Below, one piece after another: positions 24,338-34,932 of a stretch of DNA of 64,000 bases. The stretch comes from Rhinopithecus roxellana. Taxonomy: Eukaryota; Chordata; Mammalia; Primates; Cercopithecidae. Positions within the stretch are counted from its first letter, which is position 1, and every line of letters begins with the position of its first letter. Below the pieces are notes generated by a model. It ran no database searches. It was given only the letters and a program-made list of their open reading frames with translations, and was not told the DNA's origin. The position numbers and the translations under genes were made by a program. The stretch is from NCBI RefSeq assembly GCF_007565055.1, contig NC_044554.1:51681176-51745175 (forward strand). The letters are read 5' to 3'.

Positions 24338-24338
24338 A
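24298..24338. repeat. Alternating purine-pyrimidine tract (GC)4(AC)n
   Basis: Forty-one uninterrupted alternating purine-pyrimidine positions: GCGCGCGC followed by about 15 AC/CA units and then GTA. A GC block fused to a CA repeat is a classic potential Z-DNA segment, and the CA part is a probable polymorphic microsatellite. Confidence 0.95.
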
Positions 24339-25330
24339 GGTGGGGAGAGAGAGCGAGAAAGAGAGAGACTGGAAAAGAATAATAATGAGAGGAAATTATA
24401 CTAGGCAGTATCACTTAAGAAACTACATCTTTATTAATTCAACAAACACAAATACTGAATATCTGTACCTTATGGGGAATGGGTGGGTCCAATGGGGAGA
24501 GAAATACCAGCAGGACAGTTGAGAAGCCCAGCTGAGGCTGAAGGGATGTTACCTCTTTCTATGGCTTGAAAACCTCTTCTACTGACAAGTCTACTGGGGA
24601 AGAGGGGTGAGCAAGAGCCCCAGACTTTGTTCCTACGGTCGGCCCCATCTACAGGAGGGGCCCACGGTCCACACGTCAGTCTTTCCCACCAAGTCAAACA
24701 CTCACTAACAACCCCTTCCTTGAGAATTTCTCTTTGTTCAGACTCAGATGTCAGGGAGCAAAGCAGGAGCTGCATGGTCCTCTAGTGAGAGACCCAGGTT
24801 GAAGAGATGACCACACAGAGGGGATGTGGGAATGTTTTCATACCGTTGGAAATCCTGAAGTAAAAAAGGAATTTTTTAGCCATCTAACAATATGTATCAA
24901 GAGCCTCACCTATATGCCTGTCTTGCTTCCAGGATTTCTATGATAACCAGATATGCATCAACATTTATCCATAATAATGTCCAGTGCACGGTACAATCGG
25001 GAAAAATCAACACAAAAGAAATGTACACACTGAGCATGGATAAGTTAAGAAGCGCCCTGTAGTAGAATTGTATTCAGTCTTTACGTTTCATATTCTTGAA
25101 GTACTTTTAACAGTGCAAAATTTTTGTGATACAATATTACATTAAAAAATGGAATCCCAAGTTTATAGGCATAGAATCTATTCATGTAAAAATCCAATGA
25201 GGTGTACACTTAAGATATATACACTTTATGTACTTTACATGTTACAGCTCAGAGAAGTTTAAAACATGCAAATATGGTATGATACCAGTTCAGAGGAGTG
25301 ACTAGTAGGGGTTCAGATCATTTTTCCTTA
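24339..25330. other. Unique sequence
   Basis: Starts with a GA-rich patch (24340-24370). No gene or repeat recognised in the remaining kilobase. Confidence 0.5.
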
Positions 25331-25341
25331 TTGTATTTTTC

Positions 25342-25651
25342 TTTTTCTTTCTTTCTTTTTTTTTTTTTTTGAGGTGGAGTCTCACTCTATCGCCCAGGCT
25401 GGAGTGCAGTAGCACAATCTTGGCTCACCACAACCTCCACCCACCAGGTTCGAACAATTCTCCCACCAGCCTCCTGAGTAGCTGGGATTACAAGCACGCA
25501 CCACCATGCCCTGCTAATTTTTCTATTGTTAGTACAGACGGGATTTCACCATGTTGGCCAGGCTGGTCTTGAACTCCTGACCTTAAGTGATCTGCCCACT
25601 TCAGCTTCCCAAAGTGCTGGGATTACAGGCATGAGCTACTGTGCCCTGCCC
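25342..25651 (-). mobile_element. AluS-like SINE with target duplication
   Basis: T-rich tail, GAGGTGGAGTCTCACTC, then the two arms to GAGCTACTGTGCCCTGCC. TTGTATTTTTC occurs at 25331-25341 and 25656-25666 as a perfect 11-bp duplication. Several CpG positions have decayed. Confidence 0.95.
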
Positions 25652-25679
25652 TTTTTTGTATTTTTCAACATGTCCCTGC

Positions 25680-26111
25680 TCTTCCAGAATAAGCAGGGCC
25701 TCTGCCTCCCTTTCTTGGGTCTTGGGCCATTCAGCCTTTATGCTCTCCAGCTCCCAAGTCCTGTCTTCAGAGCTTCAGATGCTCCAAGGTCAACCTGTCC
25801 CAAAGGCCTTTGCATTCGTGCTTTCCTCTGCCTGGAACCCCATCCTCTCCACCTTCCCTTGGTTAACCACCTCTCAGCTCTCAGCTCAAGGTTCCCGTCC
25901 CATAGGAAACCCCTCAGTCCCCTCCTTCTGCCTCCCAAGAGAGGAGGTCGGGTTATACTCCACAGTGCTCAGCACAGCCTGAAATTATACCTTGTTTTTA
26001 TAATTATTTGTGTATTGACCAATAAGATCTTCCAGTTTTATGAAAATGTTTTATCTCACATTATACTCCCAGGACCCAGCATCATGCCTGGGTCCTAACA
26101 GGAGCTCAAAT
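25680..26111 (+). repeat. L2 LINE 3' region
   Basis: AAGGCCTTTGCATTCGTGC, CTCTGCCTGGAACCCC, AGCTCTCAGCTCAAGG and, at the end, CAGCATCATGCCTGGGTCC are L2 ORF2 C-terminal and 3' UTR phrases in order. The following Alu was inserted into the L2 terminal repeat, so the L2 resumes briefly after it. Confidence 0.8.
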
Positions 26112-26120
26112 GGTAATTGT

Positions 26121-26423
26121 CGGCTGGGCGCAGTGGCTCATGCCTGTAATCCCAGAAATTTGGGAGGCCAAGGCGGGCAGATCATATGAGGTCAGAAGTT
26201 CCAGACCAGCGTGGCTAATGTGGCAAAACCCCATCTCTACTAAAAATACAAAAATTAGCTGGGTGTAGTGGTGCATGCCTGTAATCCCAGCTACTCAGGA
26301 GGCTGAGGCACAAGAATTGCTTGATCTTGAACCCAGGAGGCAGAGGTTGCAGTGAATCAAGATTGTGTTACTGCACTCAAGCCTGGGCAACAGAGTGAGA
26401 TTCGGTCTCAAAAAAAAAAAAAA
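26121..26423 (+). mobile_element. AluS-like SINE inserted in L2 tail
   Basis: CGGCTGGGCGCAGTGGC to an A13 tail. GGTAATTGT at 26112-26120 and 26424-26432 is the target duplication. The right arm has an extra GATCTT around 26325 (TTGCTTGATCTTGAACCC). Confidence 0.95.
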
Positions 26424-26432
26424 GGTAATTGT

Positions 26433-27595
26433 TGAAACAGTGAATGGAGTACCTTCCCACCCTGTTATCAAATAATTGGTTTGTAAAACAAATTCTTACC
26501 TTTCAAGAAGGACGGAAAGAGTCCCTTCCTCCCTCTGTTGGTCTATTGGGCTGCTGCTGTCTTCACAGGCCCTGCCCCTGCCCCCACCCCCTCCACTGTC
26601 ATGTGGCCCCCTGAATGGCAGCAGCACAATCTACCAACAAACAGTCGAGGGACATAAATAAGCAGCTGTCCATCAAGGAGCAGCTCCACCACCCAGACCC
26701 TCTGCATTCAATTTAGCATCAGCAGTGTCCTTTAGGGAGACAGGAGATGGAATAGTTTTCAGGTTCATAAAACAGATTATAAACTGTCACAAAAGACTGG
26801 CAGGGTATACTGTGGGCCAGAGAGCCTGAGCAGCCCCTAGAATGAAATTAACCAGAGGTTAGCCAAGGAGCCCATCCAAATCCGATGAAGGAAAGGACAT
26901 GAGTGGGAGAAGGGAGGGACATCTACATTCTGGAAAGGGAAGAGAAGTGAAGAAGAAAAGCAGAAGGAAAATGGGGCACAAAAGTAGCACGGAAATGGCA
27001 ATTAAAGAAAAGGAAAGTTATAGAAAACCAAACAAAATGGCCCCATAAAGAGGATAAGAAGAAATCCAAAGGTGGACCAGAAAGGTCAGCTGTGAAGACA
27101 GAGAGGTCGAAACGCCAAGAATGCAGAGAAGACCCTCCCCAAGGCAAATGATCCCTGAGCTCATACAGACCAGACATGCATGTTTTTAAACCATCAGAAA
27201 CAAAGAAGCCTTAAACACAAGGAAATGTATCCTTTGGGCTAACAGGCAACCAAGTCAGGGAGTCAGCATGGATTTGAAAAGCAAAATTCCTTGAGACAAA
27301 TTTGTCGTGACCCTTTCATAGCGTTTATTTTCTTTGGGAGGGAAAACAAAACATTCATTTCCCTTTCGAGCCAGAAGTCACAGACATGCTTTCAGGAGAG
27401 GGAGTGGTCAGGAGTAGGAAAAATGAGAAGCGTGTCAAAGGATCCCATCAGCATGCTTCTTGGCCTCCAGGGATCTAGTAAACAGGTTATTAATAATAAA
27501 TGCTACAAGCTTTTATTTTTATGAGCGCTCCAAAGGAACGCACACGCTCAGCAGTCATCATCTCTGACCTTACCACATCCCTTCCAGGGTGAGAA
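26433..27595. other. Unique sequence
   Basis: After a few bases of residual L2 tail there is no recognised repeat. The 26930-27010 stretch is purine-rich. ORFs at 26923-27177 (minus) and 27291-27524 (plus) have no recognisable product. Confidence 0.5.
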
Positions 27596-27599
27596 CAAG

Positions 27600-27748
27600 C
27601 TCCAATACAGCTATAAAGGTGCTCTATGCTTTACAGAAATGTTTCTCCCAACATTATTGCATTTGATCTGCTCCAAGAGATGGGTGAGGCAGACAAAAGA
27701 TGGAAGTGACATTCTGAGGGTTAAATGACTTGCCTGAGATCACAGTTG
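27600..27748 (-). repeat. MIR SINE
   Basis: TTATTGCATTTGATCTGC, GAGGGTTAAATGACTTGCC and TGAGATCACAGTTGCAG follow the MIR core in complement, heavily diverged. Confidence 0.65.
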
Positions 27749-27749
27749 C

Positions 27750-28075
27750 AGGGTGAATTGTATCCCCAGAAAAGATACATTGACGTCCTTATTCCTAGAA
27801 CCCGTGACTGTGACCTTATTTGGAAAGAGGTAATTAGGATGTCAGGTAATTTTTGTAGAGGTAATTAGAATTTCAGGTAAGACGAGGTCATACTAGAGTT
27901 GTGTAGGCCCTTAATCCAATATGACTGGTGTCTTTACAAGAAGACAAGAGACACAGACAGACACATGCAGACAGAATGTCATGTGAAGACACAGACACAC
28001 AGTGAGCAGACAGCCATGTGACGGGAGAAAGGTAGAGATCGGAGTTATGCTGTAAGCCTGTCCATTTATCTTCCG
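27750..28075 (+). mobile_element. MLT1-like MaLR LTR, 5' part
   Basis: GGGTGAATTGTATCCCCAG, GTGACCTTATTTGGAAAG, TTAATCCAATATGACTGGTG and CATGTGAAGACACAGAC are phrases of an old MLT-class LTR. ATTTCAGGTAA and AGGTAATTAG occur twice (27833-27882), a small internal duplication. The 3' end of the LTR is missing. Confidence 0.6.
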
Positions 28076-28094
28076 TTGAAAACAGAAACTTAAT

Positions 28095-28245
28095 GGTGAC
28101 ATTGGTTTAGCTCTGTGTCAAGATCTTTACATACATTTCCTCTAGTCCTGAGAATATCCTTACAATCCTCATTTTATAGACAGGAGAACTGAGGCTCAGA
28201 GGGGTGAAGAAGATGGGCCCCAATTTATACAGGTCCTAAGCACTC
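28095..28245 (-). repeat. MIR SINE
   Basis: TTTATAGACAGGAGAACTG and AGGCTCAGAGGGGTGAAG, preceded by CTTACAATCCTCATTTT, match the MIR complement. Confidence 0.75.
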
Positions 28246-28334
28246 GGCATACGAATTAAAACAGGCTCAATCCCAAAGCTGGTGGCCACCATCTCACAGC
28301 ACACTGTGAGGGCATCAAGTCAGAAGCATCCCCT

Positions 28335-28460
28335 GGAGGCCTCCAAGTTGGTCTACCTCATTTTACAGATGAGGAAACTGTCCTCTATCTTTGCCAAGGT
28401 CACACTCCATCTTACTTTCTAATTGACATCATAAGGGCCAATTTGAACCCAGAATGTCTA
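28335..28460 (-). repeat. Possible second MIR fragment
   Basis: CATTTTACAGATGAGGAAACTG is an excellent MIR core match (quoted at 22 bases split: CATTTTACAGATG then AGGAAACTG). Then CCAAGGTCACACTCC and CAATTTGAACCCAGAATG continue it. It lies 90 bp from another MIR in the same orientation. Confidence 0.7.
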
Positions 28461-29001
28461 CAGTAAGAGTTTGAAGACAGCAATCTGGTTGGAAAGAGGA
28501 AGGGTTCTCGAAGCTACATTTACCTGAGAAACACTGGGTAAATGCAGCTTTGAGAAAACGCCAAGTGTCCATGTTAAAGAAATGAGGAGAGTTGGGGTTT
28601 CTGAGATGGGCCTACAGGCTCCCCAAGTCAGTCTTTGCCACCACCACTAGGCTACAGATGTGTTTCGTTTAATCCAAAAAGTGTTTTAAAATTCTTTTAA
28701 TGAGTTACAACATCAAAAAGTCAGGAGGCAGTACGTTCAAACATCGACTTCCAGGTTCTGTTAAAAACCAGATCTGGCAACATTTGGCCTATGTTCTCAC
28801 ACAGCATCATGAGTCAAAGCTGAAAAGTGGCAGCAGGCATTATCCTCAGTCCCCAGCACTCCCTATCGCCCCCACGCAAAGGCTGAGGGAGTTTCCCTTG
28901 ACATTACTCTTACAGGGCTGCTTTTCTGACATCCATCCCACTTTATTCTTTGGGTTGCCTGCCTGGCCTATAGAGTGGTCACTTTACTGTGTAATCCCTG
29001 A
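28461..29001. other. Unique sequence
   Basis: Nothing recognised. The 165-codon ORF beginning at 28700 owes its length to running into the following Alu. Confidence 0.5.
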
Positions 29002-29012
29002 CCCAACTTTTT

Positions 29013-29312
29013 TTTCTTTTTTCTTTTTGAGACAGAGTCTTGCCTTGTCACCCAGGCTGGAGTACAGTGGCGTGATCTCGGCTTACTGCAACCTCTGCAT
29101 CCTGAGGGGGTTCAAGCAATTCTCCTGCCTCAGCCTCCCAAGTAGCTGGGACTATAGGCATGTACCACCATGCCCGGCTAATTTTTTGTGTTTTTAGTAG
29201 AGATAGGGTTTCACCGTGTTAGCCAGGATGGTCTCAATCTCCTGACCTCATGATCCGCCCGCCTCAGCCTCCCAGAGTGCTGGGATTACAGGCGTGAGCC
29301 ACTGTGCCTGGC
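29013..29312 (-). mobile_element. Alu SINE (S-like) with perfect target duplication
   Basis: T-rich tail, GAGACAGAGTCTTGCCTTG, and ends at CACTGTGCCTGGCC. CCCAACTTTTT at 29002-29012 and 29313-29323 is an 11-bp perfect duplication. Confidence 0.96.
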
Positions 29313-29323
29313 CCCAACTTTTT

Positions 29324-29689
29324 AATGTGTTCATAATATTTGGGAACAAATATCTGGGAGAGGTATTTTCTTTGAAAGGGAGTATAGCCCAGAAGTGCAG
29401 TACAATTGAATGAATCTCTAACTGAACTAAAATGGTACAGCCACTGGGAAATTCTTTTAGGGCAGGAAAGGGGAACTGCTCACTTTGCAAAGTAGCATTT
29501 GAAGGAGTTAGTTATAGGACAAGTGAAAAGAGGCCACATTTCTGTTGTAGGCAGAAAACATATAAATCTATTACTTCTAGAAGATGTAAAGCTGTAACTA
29601 TACCTAAACATAGTATAGATGCATTCATGGGTGAGAAAAGCCTAAACAGATATTAGGAGTGAGTCAAGGAAATTTATGAAGCCTTCTTA
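29324..29689. other. Unique sequence
   Basis: No gene or repeat recognised. The AT-rich tract that follows belongs to the tail of the older Alu. Confidence 0.45.
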
Positions 29690-30195
29690 ACCTTTATTTT
29701 TTTTCAATTTTAAAATTTTTAATATTTAGTATTTTTATTTTCATTTTTAAATATTCTTATTTCTATTTTTTATTATTTTATTTATTTTTTAGAAACAGGG
29801 TCTCGGCCGGGTGCGGTGGCTCAAGCCTGTAATCCCAGCACTATGGGAGGCCGAGATGGGCTGATCACGAGGTCAGGAGTTTGAGACCATCCTGGCTAAC
29901 ACGATGAAACCCCGTCTCTACTGAAAAATACAAAAAGCTAGCCGGGCGAGGTGGCTGGCGCCTGCAGTCCCAGCTACTCGGGAGGCTGAGGCAGGAGAAT
30001 GGCGTAAACCCGGGAGGCGGAGCTTGCAGTGAGCTGAGATCCGGCCACTGCACTCCAGCCCGGGCGACAGAGCAAGACTCCGTCTCAAAAAAAAAAAAAA
30101 AAAAAAAGAAACAGGGTCTCTCTTTGTTGCTCAGGCTGAAGTGCAGTGGTGCAATCATGGCTCACTACAGCCTCAACCTCCTAGGCTGAAAAGAT
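29690..30195 (-). repeat. Old Alu/FLAM-like fragment, split by AluY
   Basis: GAAACAGGGTCTCTC, TTGTTGCTCAGGCTGAAG and CATGGCTCACTACAGCC (30107-30195) are the 3' part of an old Alu monomer in complement. It is preceded on the left by a very AT-rich tail (29690-29790). A younger AluY (29805-30106) sits inside it. The rest of the monomer is missing after about 30195. Confidence 0.7.
29805..30106 (+). mobile_element. Young AluY of Old World monkey type (AluYR-like)
   Basis: Full-length, with intact CpGs and a 20-base A-tail. A perfect 14-bp duplication AGAAACAGGGTCTC lies at 29791-29804 and 30107-30120. Variants GGCTCAAGCCTGTAATCCC, CAAAAAGCTAGCCGGGCGAG and GAGATCCGGCCACTGCACTC differ from the human AluY consensus and agree with the cercopithecid AluYR lineage as I remember it. 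Confidence 0.95.
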
Positions 30196-30419
30196 CCTCT
30201 ACTTAACTTTGAGAATAGCCTCAGGGAGGTTGAGCACCACATCTCCTGTGTGTCCAGGCTTATCTTTATTCAAAATAGCACTTAGTTTCAAATGAGCAAC
30301 TACAAGAGACCTAACTTCCACAGAACTCTCCGTTTTCCACTTCCGAAGATAAACGAAGGACAGGAGGGGATAATTCTTCGTGACGTACCAACCTCATCTC
30401 GGGAAAACATTCAGCCTCA

Positions 30420-30645
30420 GAGAGCAGAAACAGCACTGCAGTTAGAATCAGAGAATTGGGTTCAAGCCCTGGTCTCCCACCTATGAGCCTGACCCTGGCC
30501 AGTCACTTCACTGATCTTCAGTTTCTCTCACACGAAAAGTAAAATACTTCCGTCAACTCCAGAAGGTTACTTACTGGGAGGGTCCTACAAGGCCACATGT
30601 GGAGGCACTTTGTGAACTAAGTTATGATATCCTGAGAAACTGACA
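30420..30645 (+). repeat. MIR SINE
   Basis: AATTGGGTTCAAGCCCTGG, GCCAGTCACTTCACTGATC and TTCAGTTTCTCTCACACG follow the MIR order from the tRNA-like head into the core. Confidence 0.7.
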
Positions 30646-33600
30646 CCCCAAAGATATGTGCAATAGACTCAGGGAAGAAAGTGATGTGTGATGCATTTTG
30701 CTCAAAATATTTTGGCGCTCAATAGCAAGATCCTAAAGGAATTCCTAACTGTTTACTAACCCAGCAAAGGCAAATACCGAAGGTTTTGTGCCAGTCCCAT
30801 TCACGAGTCACAACATGCTGACTCATATTAACATTCGCTCACTCTTTTTCCCAAGCATTAATGAGCTATTTGGTGTTAGGACCCTTGGGAGTTTTCCGAT
30901 GATTTTTGTCTCCTTTAAATTTTCTGCCTTGCCAGTTTTCCAGAATCTACTGGCATGGGAGCTCTTGGCCTGCTCTGTCTCCGGAGGACAGACCCGTCTT
31001 CATCTTCCTAGCCTTTGCTATATCTGCTCAAACCATTTCCCTTTGCCATGGTTCTGGCCACATCTGACCCATGAGGGTTTTTCCAGATGGCTGGCCAGAG
31101 ATGTGCTGTGTCTGGATGACACACACTGACCCCTGAGTGTCTCTGTCACTCCAGGAGAAATGGCTACAGCCCGGGTGGTTTTCTTTCCATCTCTCCTGTA
31201 ACTTTCAAACTGCTCATTGCATCTCTGCCCAGCTGAGGTGGAGGAACTCACAGATGCTTTCCCAATTACTCATGGATGTCCAGATTCCAGGCCCTAAGCC
31301 AGTCCTTCAGCCAGAATGCCAGCAAAGTTAGGATGCTGACCTCAAAGCACCAAATGCCCCCACAGAGTGATGATTCTCAGATTTGACACGTTCATCATAA
31401 AAGTATCTAGGCCTCCTTGTTCCACAGAGCATTTTTCATTTAGTGGACATATTAACTGTCTGACCAATTAACAGGTCTTTTTTTTTTTAAGTGTGTGTTA
31501 TGCTTTCATGCTTGGGAGAGAATCAAAGAGGAAAGCAGCAGTTTTATAGGCACCGTGGGGATAGCATTTTACTATGAAATGTGAGAGATGATCAGGCTGC
31601 AGGCAACTTGTCTGTACACTTCAAAGCCAAAACAGGTCCACTTTGTCATGACTATGGTGCCATATGTTTATTTTCTTGCATTGGAATTGAGTGATTTTTG
31701 TCCCAGCAAATGGCCCTGTGGGACACCTTCTGCCAATAGAAAGTAAAGGTCCTACTGCTGACACCCAGGACTTCCTCAGTGCCAGATGAAGATTGCAAAT
31801 CATATCTTAATCTGTGGGTCCTGTTGAAAAGCACTAATTGTGACCTCCAGATAGTGAATTCTCTGCCTTGACTCGATGCACTAATTAGCAATGACATTTG
31901 TCAGACTAGCTGTCTTAGAGGAAAGGGGTCTGGAAAGCTGAATTAATTTAGCCATTGCCATGCACTAAAGATGTTTTGCCTTGTAAGAATAATCAACCTT
32001 ATCACCTTCCCTCTTCCAAGAAGGATGAATTTGAAGTGTCACGAAGACAAATTTCCATTTGTGGTCTGTAGTACAGTTACAGTTGGGTTTGCAAATTCTA
32101 AGGCCTACAGGTGCTGGTAGGCAGCTAATTTTAATGATGAAGTGGGCTGGGTGTAAGAAACATGCAGCCTACTCTATCTTTTCTTTTGTTTTCCTACTCT
32201 TGAGAGAGACAGTCTCAATTATGAGAAAAATAACATTGCAAGAGTGATGATAGATAAACTAACACTCAGCCTCAGTGTCATGGAGACAATCAAGAGAGGG
32301 TGATGGTGGCAAACTAGAGAGAGCACATCAGGCTAAAATGGGACAAGGGTTACTCTGCTCTGACCAGAGTGTCATGCAGAAATATTGCCAGGATGTCATG
32401 TCACGCAGGCCTAATATTGCCAGGATGGCTAATTTTTAAAAAGAGATCAGAAACGTAGATTTTTATATAAAATCTCCTGATTTTTAAATGTTGGCAACTA
32501 ATCTTTTAAACATATGAAGTGTGTACATCCAACAATACATATCTTACCAAACCAGGACCTCTCATTCTTCTCTCCCCTAACTGTGCTTGGACATAGAGAA
32601 ATTGAAGATTTTTCCATTTCAAAGATTTTTTTAGTACTAGTTTTACAGGACATTCTTCAAATTACTTGATGCTCCATCTGGGTTGCTTGTCTACTTCCTG
32701 CTTCCCCACTCTAAAGCCTAGAGGGATGGTGAAGACAAACGTCCCTGTGATACTTGCTTCAGATACAACTCCGGTAAAGGAGCAAGGACCACCAGCCAGT
32801 GGCAGGACAGTCCCAGGCCAGTGTTTGAGACTGGCCTCTCTTGAAATACCAAACTGCTTCCCTTGAAATAGTTATTATTCTGGCGCACAGTCCTGGAAAA
32901 TGTACATGAGACTCCCCTGCCTTTCCTGGCTTAATGCTTTTGACCTTTTCTTCTGTCTGCCCCGAGAAGCCCCATTCATTGATTGTTCCCTTCTTGGAGG
33001 CCTCTTCTGGCTGAGCTGCTCAGTGATTAATGTTCTCTTTGCTAACTGGTCTGGCAGCTCCCGAGAATTACCAAATCACCTTTTTTTTTTTCTTCCACCA
33101 TGGAGTATTGGATGATATTTTGTTCCTAAAAATGTCCTCTAAAATGTTTGATTCTTGCTTATAAGTACACCTATAAACCCAAACCTAGAACTTGATTCTA
33201 ACCTAAATCCCAGATGGAAATTGCAGTTAAAACATTGTTTTATTTTGAGCCCAAATCAGTTAAGAATGTGTTTAGCTGCAAGTATCAGAAAATCTGATTT
33301 ATGAGAAATTGTTTATTTATCCTACATAACACTAAGTCTGGAAATGGATTCCTACAGAGTTAGTGAGGGGCAAAGAAGCATTAGGCTGCTGGGTCAGCAT
33401 TCTGTGTTTCTCTTGACCACTCCGTCATACTTGTCAGACAGCTACAGCCACTGCAGACATCCTGCCTGTGTGCTAGCATGCCAAGCAGGAAGGAATGAGT
33501 AGAGGAAAAAAGGCTTTCTCTTCTTGAAAACCTGGCCTTAGATTTGGAATCAAAATCCTTTCTAGAAGCCTCCAGGCGACATCTTCTTTCCTCTTATTAG

Positions 33601-33884
33601 CTGTAATAAGAGGATACCTACAAATACTGCTGGATGCATGGAGGCCAAGAAAAGGAGTTTCTATAAGAGCAGAATGGGATTACCATGGCTGGCTCATATC
33701 AATCATGACTCATACCCCAAGGCTGCAGGAAGAACCTGCCTTCCCTATCTTCCCCTCCTTATCCTTATTTGAACAGAGTCAGGATTTTGTTAGTAAGAAA
33801 GGTATGGTCATGTGGCTTCTATGTAGGCAAAGCATGGCGCAAAGCTAAATTTACGAAATAAATATAAGTTAACTGTCAGAGTGG
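30646..33884. other. Unique sequence, largest repeat-poor block
   Basis: About 3.2 kb with no repeat family I can assign and no gene recognised. There are short T-runs at about 31478-31487 and 33080-33090. A small tandem duplication near 32371-32426 repeats ATATTGCCAGGATG. The 113-codon ORF at 30788-31129 has no recognisable signature. Confidence 0.5.
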
Positions 33885-33889
33885 GGTGA

Positions 33890-34239
33890 TGACATGGTTT
33901 GACTGTGTCCCCACCTACATCTCATCTTGAATTGTAGCTCCCATAATTCCTATGTGTTGTGGGAGGAACCCGGTGGGAAATCATTGAATCATGAAGGCAG
34001 TTTTCTCATACTGTTCTCACGGGAGTGAATACATCTCAAGAGATCTGATGGTTTTATAAAGGGGGAAACCCCATGTTGCCTGCCACCATGTAAGACATGC
34101 CTTGTGCCTTTCACCTTCCATCATGACTGTGAGGCCTCCCCAGCCGTGTGGAACTGTGAGCCCATTAAACCTCTTTTTCTTTATAAATTACCCAGTTTCT
34201 GGTATGTCTTTATCAGCAGCATGAACACAGACTAATACA
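33890..34239 (+). mobile_element. MSTA/THE1-type MaLR solo LTR
   Basis: Starts TGACATGGTTTGACTGTGTC and ends GACTAATACA, about 350 bp. It contains ATCTCATCTTGAATTGTAGC, AGATCTGATGGTTTTATAAA and TGAGGCCTCCCCAGCC. Flanks GGTGA (33885-33889) and GGTGG (34240-34244) are a 5-bp duplication with one mismatch. No internal retroviral region remains, so this is a solo LTR. Confidence 0.95.
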
Positions 34240-34618
34240 GGTGGCATGCAGCCAAGAGTTCTGAAGGAATTTCAAGAATACAATTGGCCAAAAAATGTAG
34301 TCTACTCATAGAAACAGCCCCCAATTCTGGACTGGATAATTGAAAATGCATTCCCCATTCACAAGAACTCAAAGGTGGACCTGGAGAAATGGCTGATCGA
34401 GCCTGTAATAAGAGGATATGATCCACTGTGAGCCAAATTGTTTCAGTAACCCTTGTAAGAATAGCTTATCATCACAATTGTTTACAGTCATTATGGTTAG
34501 AGTAAGCTAACAATTGAATTAATGATAAAGGGTCAATTGGGAGAGATGGGAGTACAGGTTTGGATGGAGTGAATCTGAGGCTGAATGAGAGCATGGCAGT
34601 TACTATAAGAAAATGGTA

Positions 34619-34920
34619 CCGGGCTCGGCGGCTCAAGCCTGTAATCCCAGCACTTTGGGAGGCCGAGACGGGCGGATCACGAGGTCAGGAGATCGAGTCC
34701 ATCCTGGCTAACACGGTGAAACCCCGTCTCTACTAAAAAATACAAAAAACTAGCTGGGCGATGTGGCGGGCGCCTGTAGTCCCAGCTACGTGGGAGGCTG
34801 AGGCAGGAGAATGGCGTGAACCCAGGAGGCGGAGCTTGCAGTAAGCTGAGATCCGGCCACTGCACTCCAGCCTGGGCGGCAGAGCGAGACTCAGTTTCAA
34901 AAAGAAAAAAAAAAGAAAAA
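34619..34920 (+). mobile_element. Young AluY of Old World monkey type (AluYR-like)
   Basis: It carries GGCTCAAGCCTGTAATCCC, GGCCGAGACGGGCGGATC, ACTAAAAAATACAAAAAACT and GAGATCCGGCCACTGCACTC, again the cercopithecid variant set. A perfect 12-bp duplication AAGAAAATGGTA occurs at 34607-34618 and 34921-34932. The first two or three bases of the head are altered or missing. The tail is A-rich with G interruptions. Confidence 0.95.
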
Positions 34921-34932
34921 AAGAAAATGGTA

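Noticed and set aside
25526..26098. 190-codon plus-strand ORF, longest in the window
   Set aside because: It runs from an Alu complement into an L2 3' region. Both parts are repeat sequence and neither frame is a known protein.
28700..29197. 165-codon plus-strand ORF
   Set aside because: The second half is an Alu complement reading. The first half has no signature.
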